From Oppiella nova (lineage: Eukaryota > Arthropoda > Arachnida > Sarcoptiformes > Oppiidae), in the NCBI GenBank assembly GCA_905397405.1, contig CAJPVJ010000115.1:1-38900 (forward strand): a DNA stretch of 38,900 nt, given 5' to 3'. Below are positions 22,405 through 33,054 of this stretch, one piece after another (within the stretch, counting starts at the first letter, position 1; each line of letters begins with the position of its first letter). The notes below the pieces were generated by a model, which was not told the DNA's origin, did no database searches, and worked only from the letters and a program-made list of their open reading frames with translations. The translations under genes were made by a program, and so were the position numbers.

Positions 22405-24316
22405 AATATTAATATTTAAAACATACAGTATATACTATAATTAATCTCTATTACATTATATTACATTAATAACATAAAATATTTCAAAAATTAATCATAC
22501 ACATTTAATGTGAAAATATATCAAAACTTATGAATAAAAACACAATAAATCGCTAATAGCAAATTTTCATTGCATCTAGCTGCTATTGACATCAAAAAAT
22601 TCTACAGTAATTGATTTAAGCAAGCTAAATAAAACGGGATTATTACAAATTAAAAATAGGTTAACCAATACTTATACAAAATAAGTTACACAATACAAGA
22701 ATACCTAACCTAACAAATTGACTATATAATATTTTAAATTATTTTAAAACAAATATTGTACGCCTATTTAGTATTTGTCATATATCATAAACATTTGTTA
22801 GAAATTAAATTGTGTAATGACTAACATTTTTTATTTATATTATAAAATAATATCTATAATTAATTTAACCTAATAGGTTATTAATAATAGCATAAGCATC
22901 TCAGTGGAAACCCTATGAGGTGAGCCACTACCCCTCCCCCCACACACACATACGACAAAATATTAAATCTATTTTGAAATACATAATTTTTAAAGTTAAT
23001 TATAATTTAGATTGACTCTGTAAAAATAGCTATACCATATGAAAATGCCACAATATTATATATTCAGTTTTAATTAATTTGTTTATAAATAATGTTATGA
23101 ATGAAGTCTAACTATAGATAGATAAAAAAAATCTATATCGATACAATTCAAGATAGGGTGTAACAAATACAATTATTATATACTTTATTTATTTTAATTG
23201 TTTACTGTTTTATATAAAACTAGTTTTCCGTGGATATGAGACATGTATTGAAAAATTTGCCAGATTATAATCATATATTATTTTTACTGATTGTTAAACA
23301 GTAAATAATATTTTAATTTATTTAATCTTAGATCCTAACTATGATATTACTCTCGTTTTTAAAAGTTATTGAGCTGTCAAAATAAAATGTACCTGTTAAG
23401 TGTAAGGAAAATGAATAAAATTAAATTGAACACATTACCAATGCAGCATAAATATCATGAATCTTTATAATTTATAAAAATAATTAATATAATTTTTTTG
23501 GTAACAATTACTTATATTGTTGATGTTTAATAAAATGATTCATTCTAACTTCATTGCTTTTAAATTGACTTTTATTTTGTATAAAAATATATCAATTACA
23601 ATATTTATAAATATAAACATCATAAATTTATTATTTGTTATTATTTATAATAGTTTTTATATCACATAAATCATTGGCAAAGTTTTTTTTAAATATAAAA
23701 TAATATACAAACGACAATATGTAATCCTGTATAAACATGATTTACGTAAATATTTGAGGGGGTATCGGTTCTGGGTACGACTTGAAACAAAGGGGAGGGG
23801 AGTTAAATTTTGGGCGTATTTATTGAGTGACCCATTATTTGTTATTATTATTTGAAATATTGCTGATTAATAAATACAGTAGTTAGAGAAAACCTATTAG
23901 TATTCACAGATAGTATTGAATATTGATATGTGGGTTCACCCCTTACCTCCGTAATGGTCAGTGCCCGCTTCAGTTATGTATATTTTATCATCAATCATCT
24001 TGATACAAATATATAAATATTCATAAAAATTAAATGTTCTTTCTTATGAAATATAATAAGTATAGATGCAAATGTCAAATTGTACAAAATGTAACACTAG
24101 TCAACAGTATAAATAAATAAATGGATTTTTAAATATAATAATAATCAATTAATTAATCATGTACCGAAATATTTTTCATATTTGAGATTTGTATAGTACA
24201 CTGTTACAAATGTTTTAAATAAAAATATTTTTTATACTTTCTCTATTAACAATATCATTCTAAACAGTAATAAATAATGTAATTTAATATAGACAATTAT
24301 ATTAATATTTCAAATC
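22405..24316. other. Long spacer between units 9 and 10
   Basis: About 140 bp of A-type spacer is followed by unrelated DNA. About 22670-23065 is shared with 33610-34010. The middle (about 23070-23900) has no recognisable gene. From about 23930 a diverged B-type upstream module appears (CACCCCTTACCTCCGTAATG, about 23937) and leads into unit 10. Confidence 0.55.
22670..23065. repeat. Dispersed repeat shared with 33610-34010, copy 1
   Basis: A diverged pair of sequences shares GGAAACCCTATGAGGTGAGC (about 22906), a C-rich/CA run, and ATTAAATCTATTTTGAAATA. No coding sequence was seen; the origin is unknown. Confidence 0.6.
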
Positions 24317-25834
24317 ATGTATAACCTTAAAGTAGCCACAAATATTGTAAGATAATAATGAAAATTTCCAGTTATATTTCTGTTGACTATATAATATAGT
24401 CTATATTAATTAAATCAATTTTTTAAATCCGTCATTCATAGATAACCCCGTATATATTTATGAGGTATAATGACATAACAAGTAAGTATGAACTCAATGG
24501 CGGCACAGATGTCATGCTATTTCAGACAATTGCCAAACACCTCAACATATCGTATGAAGTTTTGTATTGTAATCAAGTCTGGGGTACACATCCCGTAAAT
24601 GGTACGTGGGATGGGACTGTTGGAAAGTTAGTTAGCAAGGTAATAAATGATATTTTATTATTGTGGTATTTTAATAAATACTATTTAAAGGGCGCTGATA
24701 TTGGGATCAGTTTAAAAATGACCCCGGAGAGATATAATGTTATCACATACACAAAACCGTATAGATTTAGTTCAATTGCATTCACGTCTCCAATGCCTAT
24801 AATAACACATTTCGACAATTTATGCCAACCTTTTGATACATACATCTGGATATCAATTATATTTACAGTTTCACTAATCATGAGTCTATTATGTATTCGT
24901 AAAGAAGCAAGGTGCAATTTTATATGGCATATATTCGCAATATTTATGCGACAAAATATACGCGATCATATTTTAAGAAACAAGAACATTTTAATTATTT
25001 TTAGTTTATTAGTCATGTCGGTTATCTTAACCCAATGTTATTCGGGTGTTTTTTATTCATTAATTACGGCTCCCATTGAACACCGCATCGAAACCATTGA
25101 TGAACTCATTGTCAGTCAAAATGCGAATGAAATACAAATTATTGTCAAAAAATATTCAATGAGTCAATACGCTATGGTCTGTATATATTTACTATAATAT
25201 TTATACATAAGTGTCCACTATTTTAAATGTAGCAAATTAATTTTAACCAGGATGCTTATGATAAAGATAACGGAAAATCTGTATTTAAATATCAAGCAGT
25301 AGATGTGAAATATCTTTTGAATTATTTGTATCGAAAAGATCGCAAATTTATAATCATTTCTGACGAATATTTTTTGAGATATAATCTTATGGTCCATAAT
25401 ATAACCAATTATTACATATCCAGCGACTCCTGGAGTTCGCGATTTTCCATACATTATGATTGCATTGGATTGAGAAAGGATTCACCAAGATCATTAATCA
25501 GTAATATAAATAAAATGTTGGTATTTTAGCTAGTCACTTTAAAATAAATGTTTGTGTAATAAATTTTATTTTTTCATAAAGTATTTCAAATATATTTGAG
25601 TCAAATTGTATGGACCATTGGATGCGAAATATATTTTTAAAAAACAATTTAAAATTGCTTGATGGAAAAAGTTTTAAAACATTTATGGATTTTAATTTTA
25701 AAAGTTTAAAATTTATATTTTATATATTAGTGTTTGGTACAATTATTCAATTAGTTGTATTTGTTCTAGAACATTTTACCTATGTATATTTTATACTTTT
25801 ATATAGCTTAATAATAAATATTTTTAGTTTTTAA
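24317..25834 (+). CDS. IR-like ionotropic receptor, unit 10 (subfamily B)
   Basis: Exons are 24317-24346, 24442-24639, 24691-25176, 25251-25516 and 25582-25834, giving 410 aa. Exon 1 reads MYNLKVATNI. Exon 3 begins GADIGISLKMTPERYN (Gly for the usual Asp), and M3 reads CYSGVFYSLITAP rather than CYSGAIYSLITAP, an unusual change in a near-invariant motif. Intron 2 is 51 bp, in frame and stop-free, as in unit 2. The exon 4 donor is GTTGGT where the paralogues have GTAGGT, a weaker site. If it is not used, translation ends four codons past the conserved NKM, before M4. The C-terminal tail is about ten residues longer than in unit 2 (SLIINIFSF end). Probably functional if the donor works. Confidence 0.78.
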
Positions 25835-26323
25835 AATAATCAATATAATTTTGTAATAACAATTATTTATATTATTTTCTAATAGAAATTATTCATTAAA
25901 AATTAACTTCCAAAATAAAAGCTATTTTGTAATTTTTATTATGTATAAAAATATATAAAATAAAATATTTACGAATAAAAACACAATAAGTCTATTATTT
26001 GTTAATAATAGTAATTATCATATACAAAACGTGTATACTATATTGCAAGTGTTTAAATTAAAAATATTTATGTATTGTTATAATTTTTTTACAAAATAAA
26101 TCGTTCCGATATATAGTATACACATTTTGTAGAATTTATAATACAAATGTCAAAAATAATAATAATCATTTTTATATCACATAAATCATTGTCATAATTG
26201 TCATAATTGTCATAATTGTCATAATTGTCATAATTGTCATAATCTAAAAAATATATTAGTGTATAAACAAAGAATTGTAATATTGTGTAAATTACGATAA
26301 TAAACATATTTTATATTTGAGAA
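25835..26323. other. Spacer between units 10 and 11
   Basis: This B-type downstream spacer is collinear with 5920-6283 but expanded, partly by the 9-bp repeat at 26188-26241. No gene was seen. Confidence 0.6.
26188..26241. repeat. 9-bp tandem repeat (ATTGTCATA, six copies)
   Basis: Six perfect units of ATTGTCATA are present. The matching place upstream of unit 3 (about 6190) has one unit, so this is a local microsatellite expansion. An antisense DNY-repeat reading is a by-product. Confidence 0.9.
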
Positions 26324-27780
26324 ATGGACAAGCTAAATGGATTCAAAATTATTATAGCCACGAATCAAGTATTATAAACTTTTAGTAAAATTATAAAACA
26401 AGTTTATTAATTTAAGTTTGATCCTTGATTGTTAGCTAGAACCGTATGTATTTATAAAACATAATGACATAACAGGTAAGTATGAGTTCAATGGCGGCAC
26501 AGATGTCATGATATTTCAGACAATTGCCAAACACCTCAACATTTCGTATGAAGTCTTGTATTGCAATCAAGTCTGGGGAACACATCCCGTAAATAATACG
26601 TGGGATGGAGTTATGGGTAAATTAGTGAGCAAGGTTAAGTAATAATATACAGTTTATATATTTCGAAATGTATTAATAATTAATTATGTTTTAAAAGGAA
26701 GCGGATATAGCACTGAGTTTACGGATGACTGCCGAGAGATATCAAGCAATTAATTATACAAAACCCTATAAATACAGTGCAAATACATTCACGTCTCCAA
26801 TGCCTATAACAACACATTTCGACAATTTATTACAACCTTTCGATTCATACATTTGGATATCCATTATAATCACAATTTTACTAATTCACAGTCTATTGTA
26901 TTGGACTAAAAAAACCAGGATGAATTTATTGTGGAATCTATTATCTATATGTTTGCGGCAAAACTTATCAAAACATTTTGAAGCATGTCTAAATATATAT
27001 AGTTTTCTACTCATGTCTGTAATCTTAACTCAATGTTATTCGGGTGCTATTTATTCATTAATTACGGCTCCCATTGAACACCGCATCGAAACCATTGATG
27101 AACTGATTGGCAGTCAAAACGCAAATGAAATACAGATTATAATAAGAAACGATTCAATGATTCAACACTTTATAGTTAGTATATTTTTCTTAAACTAATT
27201 AATATTAATTTAAGTTACCTTTTATTAAATTATGACCAGGACACGTATAACAAAGAAAATGGACAAATATTTAATTACGAAACTGTGGATAAGAAATATG
27301 CATTTGATTACCTTAAAAGAAAAGACCGAAAATATGTACTCATTTGGGATAAAAATACTTTATTATATAATTTAATGGTTCGTAATATTAGTGGTTATTA
27401 TGTCCAAAATGACCTGTGGGATTCAAAATTTGCCCCACATTTTGATAGTATTGGTCTAAGTAAGAATGTACCAATATCACTTGTTAGTAGTTTAAATAAA
27501 ATGTAGGTATTTACATATTTTAATGTCAATTTATTTAGTGAAATTATTTATTTTATTCAATAGACTATCAAATATTTATGAAACAAGTTCAATGGAGTAC
27601 TGGTTACGTACAGTAAATTTAAAATTTGATTTAAATTTAAATAACCCGAAACAATTTACAAATTATTTTGTTTTTAAAGTTAACAATTTAAAATTTACAT
27701 TTTATATTTGTATTTATGGCAGCATGGTTCAATTGTTTGTATTTATTATAGAATATTGTATTCATTTTCATTATTCATAA
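26324..27780 (+). CDS. IR-like ionotropic receptor, unit 11 (subfamily A)
   Basis: Exons are 26324-26368, 26436-26633, 26698-27174, 27240-27502 and 27564-27780, giving 399 aa with no internal stop. It is the sister of unit 3, sharing exon 1 MDKLNGFKIIIATNQ and exon 2 start LEPYVFIKHND. It sits in the same order behind a B-type unit. The exon 2 donor is GTTAAG instead of GTAAAA/GTAAAT, which is still acceptable. Exon 3 has LRMTAERYQAINYTKPY, M1 WISIIITILLIHSLLYW, and M3 FLLMSVILTQCYSGA. Exon 4 reads DTYNKENGQIFNYETVD and has IWDKNTLLY where most A units have ISDK. M4 is CIYGSMVQLFVFIIEY. It appears intact. Confidence 0.86.
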
Positions 27781-29171
27781 AGTTGATAAAATATTAATAT
27801 TTAAAAATACAGTGCATGCTATAATTAATCTCTATTATTTAAATTAGTATTACATAAATAACATAAAATATTCCAAAAATTAATTATATACATTTATTGG
27901 GGAAATATATCAAATAAAATATTTATGAATAAAAACACAATAAATATTGTATTTAACTGCTATTTGTTGAATAAACCTAAAGAGTATACAATACAAAACT
28001 GTAATCATAGCTCAAAAACATATACAAAATAATAACATATTGTTTGGCATACAATTTTGAGTCAGAAACAGAACTAAGTAACATTTATTGAATCAATTTA
28101 AATACCTGTTAATTTATTAAGAAAGTCTTTTAGTTTATTTAAATTTTAAAATATGAAAACTAATTGTAGCCTTGTGAATTTTAGTATTGAATCTAGTAAT
28201 ACCTGTAATTCAAATAATAAACTCATTTTGTAACCAAATCAATGTAAATATATACTTAGTTAAATATTTATTTTCATATGTCTGTAGTCCTTATTTATGT
28301 AATATTCATAAAGGCTTTACTAAGAATTTCTTAATAAAGTACTACTGAGGGCGATAAGGACCGAATCCGGGCACTGAATTAGTTAATTTTCTCCACAATT
28401 TATTGTCCAAAAATTATAATCAACACCTTAAATTAATAATTGAATATATATCTATTAATTAAAGTCAATAGTTGTGANTATATCTATTAATTAAAGTCAA
28501 TAGTTGTGATTAAAATATTATGGGATGTTAGAGAATGACCTGAATGTTGCGGACTAAAGTTACAATTTTAAGACTATTTTTTAAAGTCTGATATTTTCAA
28601 CATTTAATGTAACCATTATTACCGATTATCTCGGTTTTAGATTCAAACTGCTACCAAAATTCGGATTTAAGAACTAAATTACTCATTTAGAAAAAGGTTT
28701 TGACTATAAGCCGAAGTTCTACAGTGGTTAACAGGAGGTTGGGCGGGTGAACTGGTAATTTTCCGCGTAAACCGTGTCGGAAACTTTCGGCCCAGATTAT
28801 TAGTACCCCATAATGTTTTGTAGTGTTGGCTACTGAAATTAATTATCTATATATAAGTTAATAATTAAATTCCACAACTAATATTAAAAACCTGTTATTT
28901 AACACCTCTTTTAATTGATTAAGTCACGGGCCTAAGCCAGGAATAGCCCCTCAGTATATTATTATTATTTAAATAAATAATAATCTTATCTATAATACTT
29001 TAAAAATACATACTGTTTGCTCTTACGGTTATATTGAGCACGGGCATTTGTTAAAATATTATGGTTTATATCACATAAATTATTGGCCCAGTTTTGTAAA
29101 AATATATAATTTAAGCAAGAGATTGTAACATTGTATAAATCACAGTAACAAACAAATTATATGTTTGAAAA
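27781..29171. other. Spacer between units 11 and 12, with inserted element
   Basis: This A-type spacer matches 15671-16447 on both sides of the 610-bp insertion at 28345-28954. No receptor exon or other gene was seen in it. Confidence 0.65.
28345..28954. mobile_element. 610-bp DNA-transposon-like insertion with TA target duplication
   Basis: The element starts CTGAGGGCGATAAGG and ends ATAGCCCCTCAG. The outermost bases (CTGAGG/CCTCAG) are inverted, with little inverted similarity further in. It is flanked by TA at 28343-28344 and 28955-28956. The paralogous spacer at about 16211-16230 has one TA and no insert, which fixes both borders. It is less AT-rich than the surroundings and has no transposase-like ORF, so it is probably non-autonomous. 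TA target choice suits Tc1/mariner-like transposases, but the family cannot be settled. A single N at 28478 separates two identical 31-bp stretches (28447-28477, 28479-28509), an unmerged join. Confidence 0.85.
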
Positions 29172-31103
29172 ATGGACAACCTAAATGGATTCAAACTTAA
29201 GATAGCTACCAATAATGTATTATAAACTTTTTTTAAATCATAAAACGATTTTATTAATTTGAATTTAATCCATGATCATTAGTTACCGCCGTATATATTC
29301 ATAAAACATAATGACATAACAGGTAAGTATGAGTTCAATGGCGGCACAGATGTCATACTATTTCAGACAATTGCCAAACACCTCAACATTTCGTATGAAG
29401 TTTTGTATTGTAATCAAGTCTGGGGTACACAACCCGTAAACGGTACATGGCATGGAACTGTTGGAAAGTTAGTTAGCAAGGTAATAAATGATATTTAATT
29501 ATTGTGGTATTTTAATAAATACTATTTAAAGGACGCTGATATTGGGATCAGTTTAACAATGACCCCGGATAGATATAATGCTATCACATACACAAAACCG
29601 TATAGATTTAGTTCAATTGCATTTACGTCTCCAATGCCTATAATAACACATTTTAACAATTTATGGCAACCTTTCGATACATACATCTGGATATCAAAAT
29701 CCATGATCATTAGTTACCGCCGTATGTATTTATAAAACATAATCACATAACAGGTAAGTATGAGTTCAATGGCGGCACAGATGTCATACTATTTCAGACA
29801 ATTGCCAAACACCTCAACATTTCGTATGAAGTTTTGTATTGTAATCAAGTCTGGGGAACACAACCCTTAAACGGTACATGGGATGGGATTGTTGGAAAGT
29901 TAGTTAGCAAGGTAATAAATTATATTTTATTATTGTGGTATTTTAATTATTGTGCTATTTAAAGGACGCTGATATTGGGATCAGTTTACAAATGACCCCG
30001 GAGAGATATAATGCTGTCACATTCACAAAACCATATAGACTTAATTCAATTGCATTCACGTCTCCAATGCCTATAATAACACATTTTAAAAATTTATGGC
30101 AACCTTTCGATACATACATCTGGATATCAATTATATTTACAGTTTCAATAATTATGAGTCTATTATGTATTCGTAATGAAGCAAGATGCAATTTTATATG
30201 GCATATATTCGCAATATTTATGCGACAAAATATATGCGATCATATTTTAAGAAACAAGAACATTTTAATTATTTTTAGTTTACTAGTCATGTCCGTAATC
30301 TTAACCCAATGTTATTCGGGTGCTATTTATTCATTAATTACGGCTCCCATTGAACACCGCATCGAAACTATTGATGAACTGATTGGCAGTCAAAATGCGA
30401 ATGAAATACAAATTGTAGTAAAAAAATATTCTATGAGTCAATACGCTATGGTCTGTATATATTCTCTATAATATTTATGCATAAATGTCCACTATTTTAA
30501 ATGTAACACATTTATTTTAACCTAGGATGCTTATAATAATGATAAAGGAAAAGCTTTATTTAAATATAAAGCAATAGATGGGAAATATCTTTTGGATTAT
30601 TTGTATCGAAAAGATCGCAAATTTATAATCATTTCTGACAAATATTTTTTGAGATATAATCTTATGGTTCATAATATAACCGATTATTACATATCCAGCG
30701 ACTCCTGGAGTTCGCGATTTTCCATAAATTATGATTGTATTGGATTGAGAAAGGATTTACCAAGATCATTAATCAGTAATATAAATAAAATGTAGGTATT
30801 TAAGCTAGTTACTTTAAGATAAATGTTTGTGTAATAAATTATATTTTTTCATAAAGCATTTCAAATATATTTGAGTCAAATTGTATGGACCATTGGATGC
30901 GAAATATATTTTTTAAAAACAATTTAAAATTGCTTGATGGAAAAAGTTTAAAAACATTGATGGTTTTTAATTTTAAAAGTTTAAAATTTATATTTTATAT
31001 ATTAGTGTTTGGTACATTTATTCAATTACTTGTATTTGTTCTGGAACATTTTATTTATATTTTGTATATTTTTCTTTTATATAGCTTTAAAAAATATTTT
31101 TAG
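29172..31103 (+). CDS. IR-like receptor, unit 12: A-type 5' end on a B-type body, with partial duplication
   Basis: Exon 1 (29172-29216, MDNLNGFKLKIATNN) is A-type. The usable body is B-type: exon 2 (29714-29911), exon 3 (29965-30450), exon 4 (30526-30791) and exon 5 (30857-31103), together 413 aa. An extra exon 2 (29283-29480) and a truncated exon 3 (29532-29695, ending at M1) precede them because a 431-bp segment is repeated. Both exon 2 copies start A-like (LPPYIFIKHN, LPPYVFIKHN) and turn B-like after the GGTDV region (WGTQPLNGTWDG). The first intron 2 has a TAA and the second is 53 bp, so this intron must be spliced. Correct splicing needs the first exon 2/3 pair to be skipped. Oddities in the second copy include NHIT for NDIT. 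Polarity is opposite to the chimera at 20672. Confidence 0.7.
29267..30128 (+). repeat. 431-bp partial duplication inside unit 12
   Basis: Sequence from 29267 resumes at 29698 with a period of 431 bp. The repeated part covers the end of intron 1, exon 2, intron 2 and the start of exon 3. The copies differ at several sites, including intron 2 length, so this is an older duplication or a join of two paralogues, not an identical overlap. Confidence 0.8.
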
Positions 31104-31451
31104 TTTTTAAAATAATCAATATATTTTTACAACAATTATTTATATTATTCATGTTTGGAAAAATGATTCATTAAAAATTAACTAACAAAATAATAATTGC
31201 TTTGTAATTATTATTTTGTGTAAAAATATCACATAAAATATTTACGAATAAAAACGCAATAAATCTATTATTTGTTAATAACATAAATTAACAATGATAA
31301 TTTATCATTTATCATTTATCATTTAAATGTCAAATAAATAAAAATTTTTATATCACATAAACCATTGTCATAGTCTAAAAATATACTATGAACAAGTAAA
31401 TGTAATACTGTATTGTGTAAATTACAATAATAAACATTTTGTATTTTTAAA
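31104..31451. other. Spacer between units 12 and 13
   Basis: This is a B-type downstream spacer with a short TTATCA-rich triplication near 31295-31325 and AATAAA-like motifs. No gene was seen. Confidence 0.6.
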
Positions 31452-33054
31452 ATGAATAAGCTTAATGGATTAAAAATTATTATAGCCACGAATGAAGTAT
31501 TACAAACTTTTATTAAAAAACATGAAACCATAATATTAATTATAATTTGATCCATGATTATTAGTTCCCACCGTATATATTTCTGAGGTATAATGACATG
31601 ACAGGTAAGTATGAGTTCAATGGCGGCACAGATGTCATGTTATTTCAGACAATTGCCAAACACCTCAACATATCGTATGAAGTCTTGTATTGCAATCAAG
31701 TCTGGGGTACACAACCCGTAAACGGTACATGGGATGGAGTTATGGGAAAATTAGTGAGCAAGGTATAATAATATTTTTAAAAAATATTTTAATAAACAAA
31801 GTTTAATTTGTTTATAAAGGAAGCGGATATAGCATTGAGAATAACGATGACTGCCGAGAGATACCAAGCAATCAATTTTACAAAACCCTATAAATTTAAT
31901 GCAAATACATTCACGTCTCCAATGCCTATAACAACACATTTCGACAATTTATTACAACCTTTCGATTCATACATTTGGTTATCCATTATAATCACGATTT
32001 TACTAATTTACAGTCTATTGTATTGGACTAATAAAACCCGGATGAATTTGTTATGGAATCTATTATCTATATGTTTGCGACAGAATTTGTGTAGAAATTT
32101 CGTAACATGCAAAACTTTATTTATCATGTCTAGTTTTCTACTAATGTTTTTAATACTAACCCATTGCTATTCGGGTGCTATTTATTCATTAATTACGGCT
32201 CCCATTGAACACCATTGTGTAGAAATTTCGTAACATGCAAAACTTTATTTATCATGTCTAGTTTTCTACTAATGTTTTTAATACTAACCCATTGCTATTC
32301 GGGTGCTATTTATTCATTAATTACGGCTCCCATTGAACACCACATCGAAACCATTGATGAACTGATTAACCGTCAAAATGCAAATGAAATTCAAATTATA
32401 GTAAAAAATGATTCAATTGTTCAACACTCTATAGTTAGTATAGTTTTTCATGAAATGACAAATATAAGTTTGAGTTGATGTTTTTTATTTATGATCAGGA
32501 TATGTATAACAAAGAAAATGGACGTATAATTAATTACGAAGCCGTGAATACAAAATATGTTTTTGATTATCTAAAAAGAAAAGATCGAAAATATATACTA
32601 ATTTGGGATAAAATCTATTTATTATATAATCTTATGGTACGTAATATTACAGGTTATTATGTCCAAAATGACCTGTGGGATTCAAAATTTTCCACAAATT
32701 TTGTCAGCATTGGCATACGTAAAGATTTACCGGTATCACTTGTTAATTGTTTAAATAAAATGTAAGCATTTAGATATTTTAAAATTTAATTAATTATTAA
32801 GAATTTAATTATTTAATTTACACATTTTATTTAATAGACTATCAAATATTTTTGAAACAAGTTCAATGGAGTACTGGTTACGTGAAATTAATGTTAAATT
32901 TGATTTAGATTTAAATAACTCGAAACAATTTACAAATTATTTAGTTTTTAAAGTTGTCAATTTAAAGTTTATATTTTATATTTGTATTTATGGTAGCATG
33001 GTTCAATTGTTTGTATTTCTTGTAGAATATTGTATTCAATTTGTTTGCACATGA
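31452..33054 (+). CDS. IR-like receptor, unit 13 (subfamily A), frame broken by a 128-bp repeat
   Basis: Exons are 31452-31496 (MNKLNGLKIIIATNE), 31565-31762 (opens FPPYIFLRYND), 31820-32433, 32499-32761 and 32838-33054. Exon 3 is 614 bp: a normal 486-bp exon plus an exact 128-bp tandem repeat (32087-32214 = 32215-32342) that shifts the frame and brings a stop soon after PIEHH. Without the repeat the product would be about 402 aa and complete. The intron 3 acceptor is GATCAG rather than GACCAG. Its exon 3 text (NLCRNFVTCKTLFIMSSF, DELINRQNANEIQ) is shared with the first half of the duplicated exon in unit 4. Exon 5 reads LREINVKFDLDLNN and ends QFVCT. Probably intact in the real genome, but unproven. 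Confidence 0.72.
32087..32342 (+). repeat. Exact 128-bp tandem duplication in exon 3 of unit 13
   Basis: Two identical 128-bp copies cover M3 and the start of S2. They have the same period as the four other duplications and are probably a contig overlap left unmerged. Confidence 0.92.

Noticed and set aside
26188-26241. CRISPR-like array
   Set aside because: The 9-bp units are contiguous with no spacers, in a eukaryotic intergenic region.
26089-26307. Antisense frame encoding a DNY-rich repeat protein
   Set aside because: It is a by-product of the 9-bp ATTGTCATA microsatellite in a spacer. There is no start context, and the homologous spacer has only one unit.
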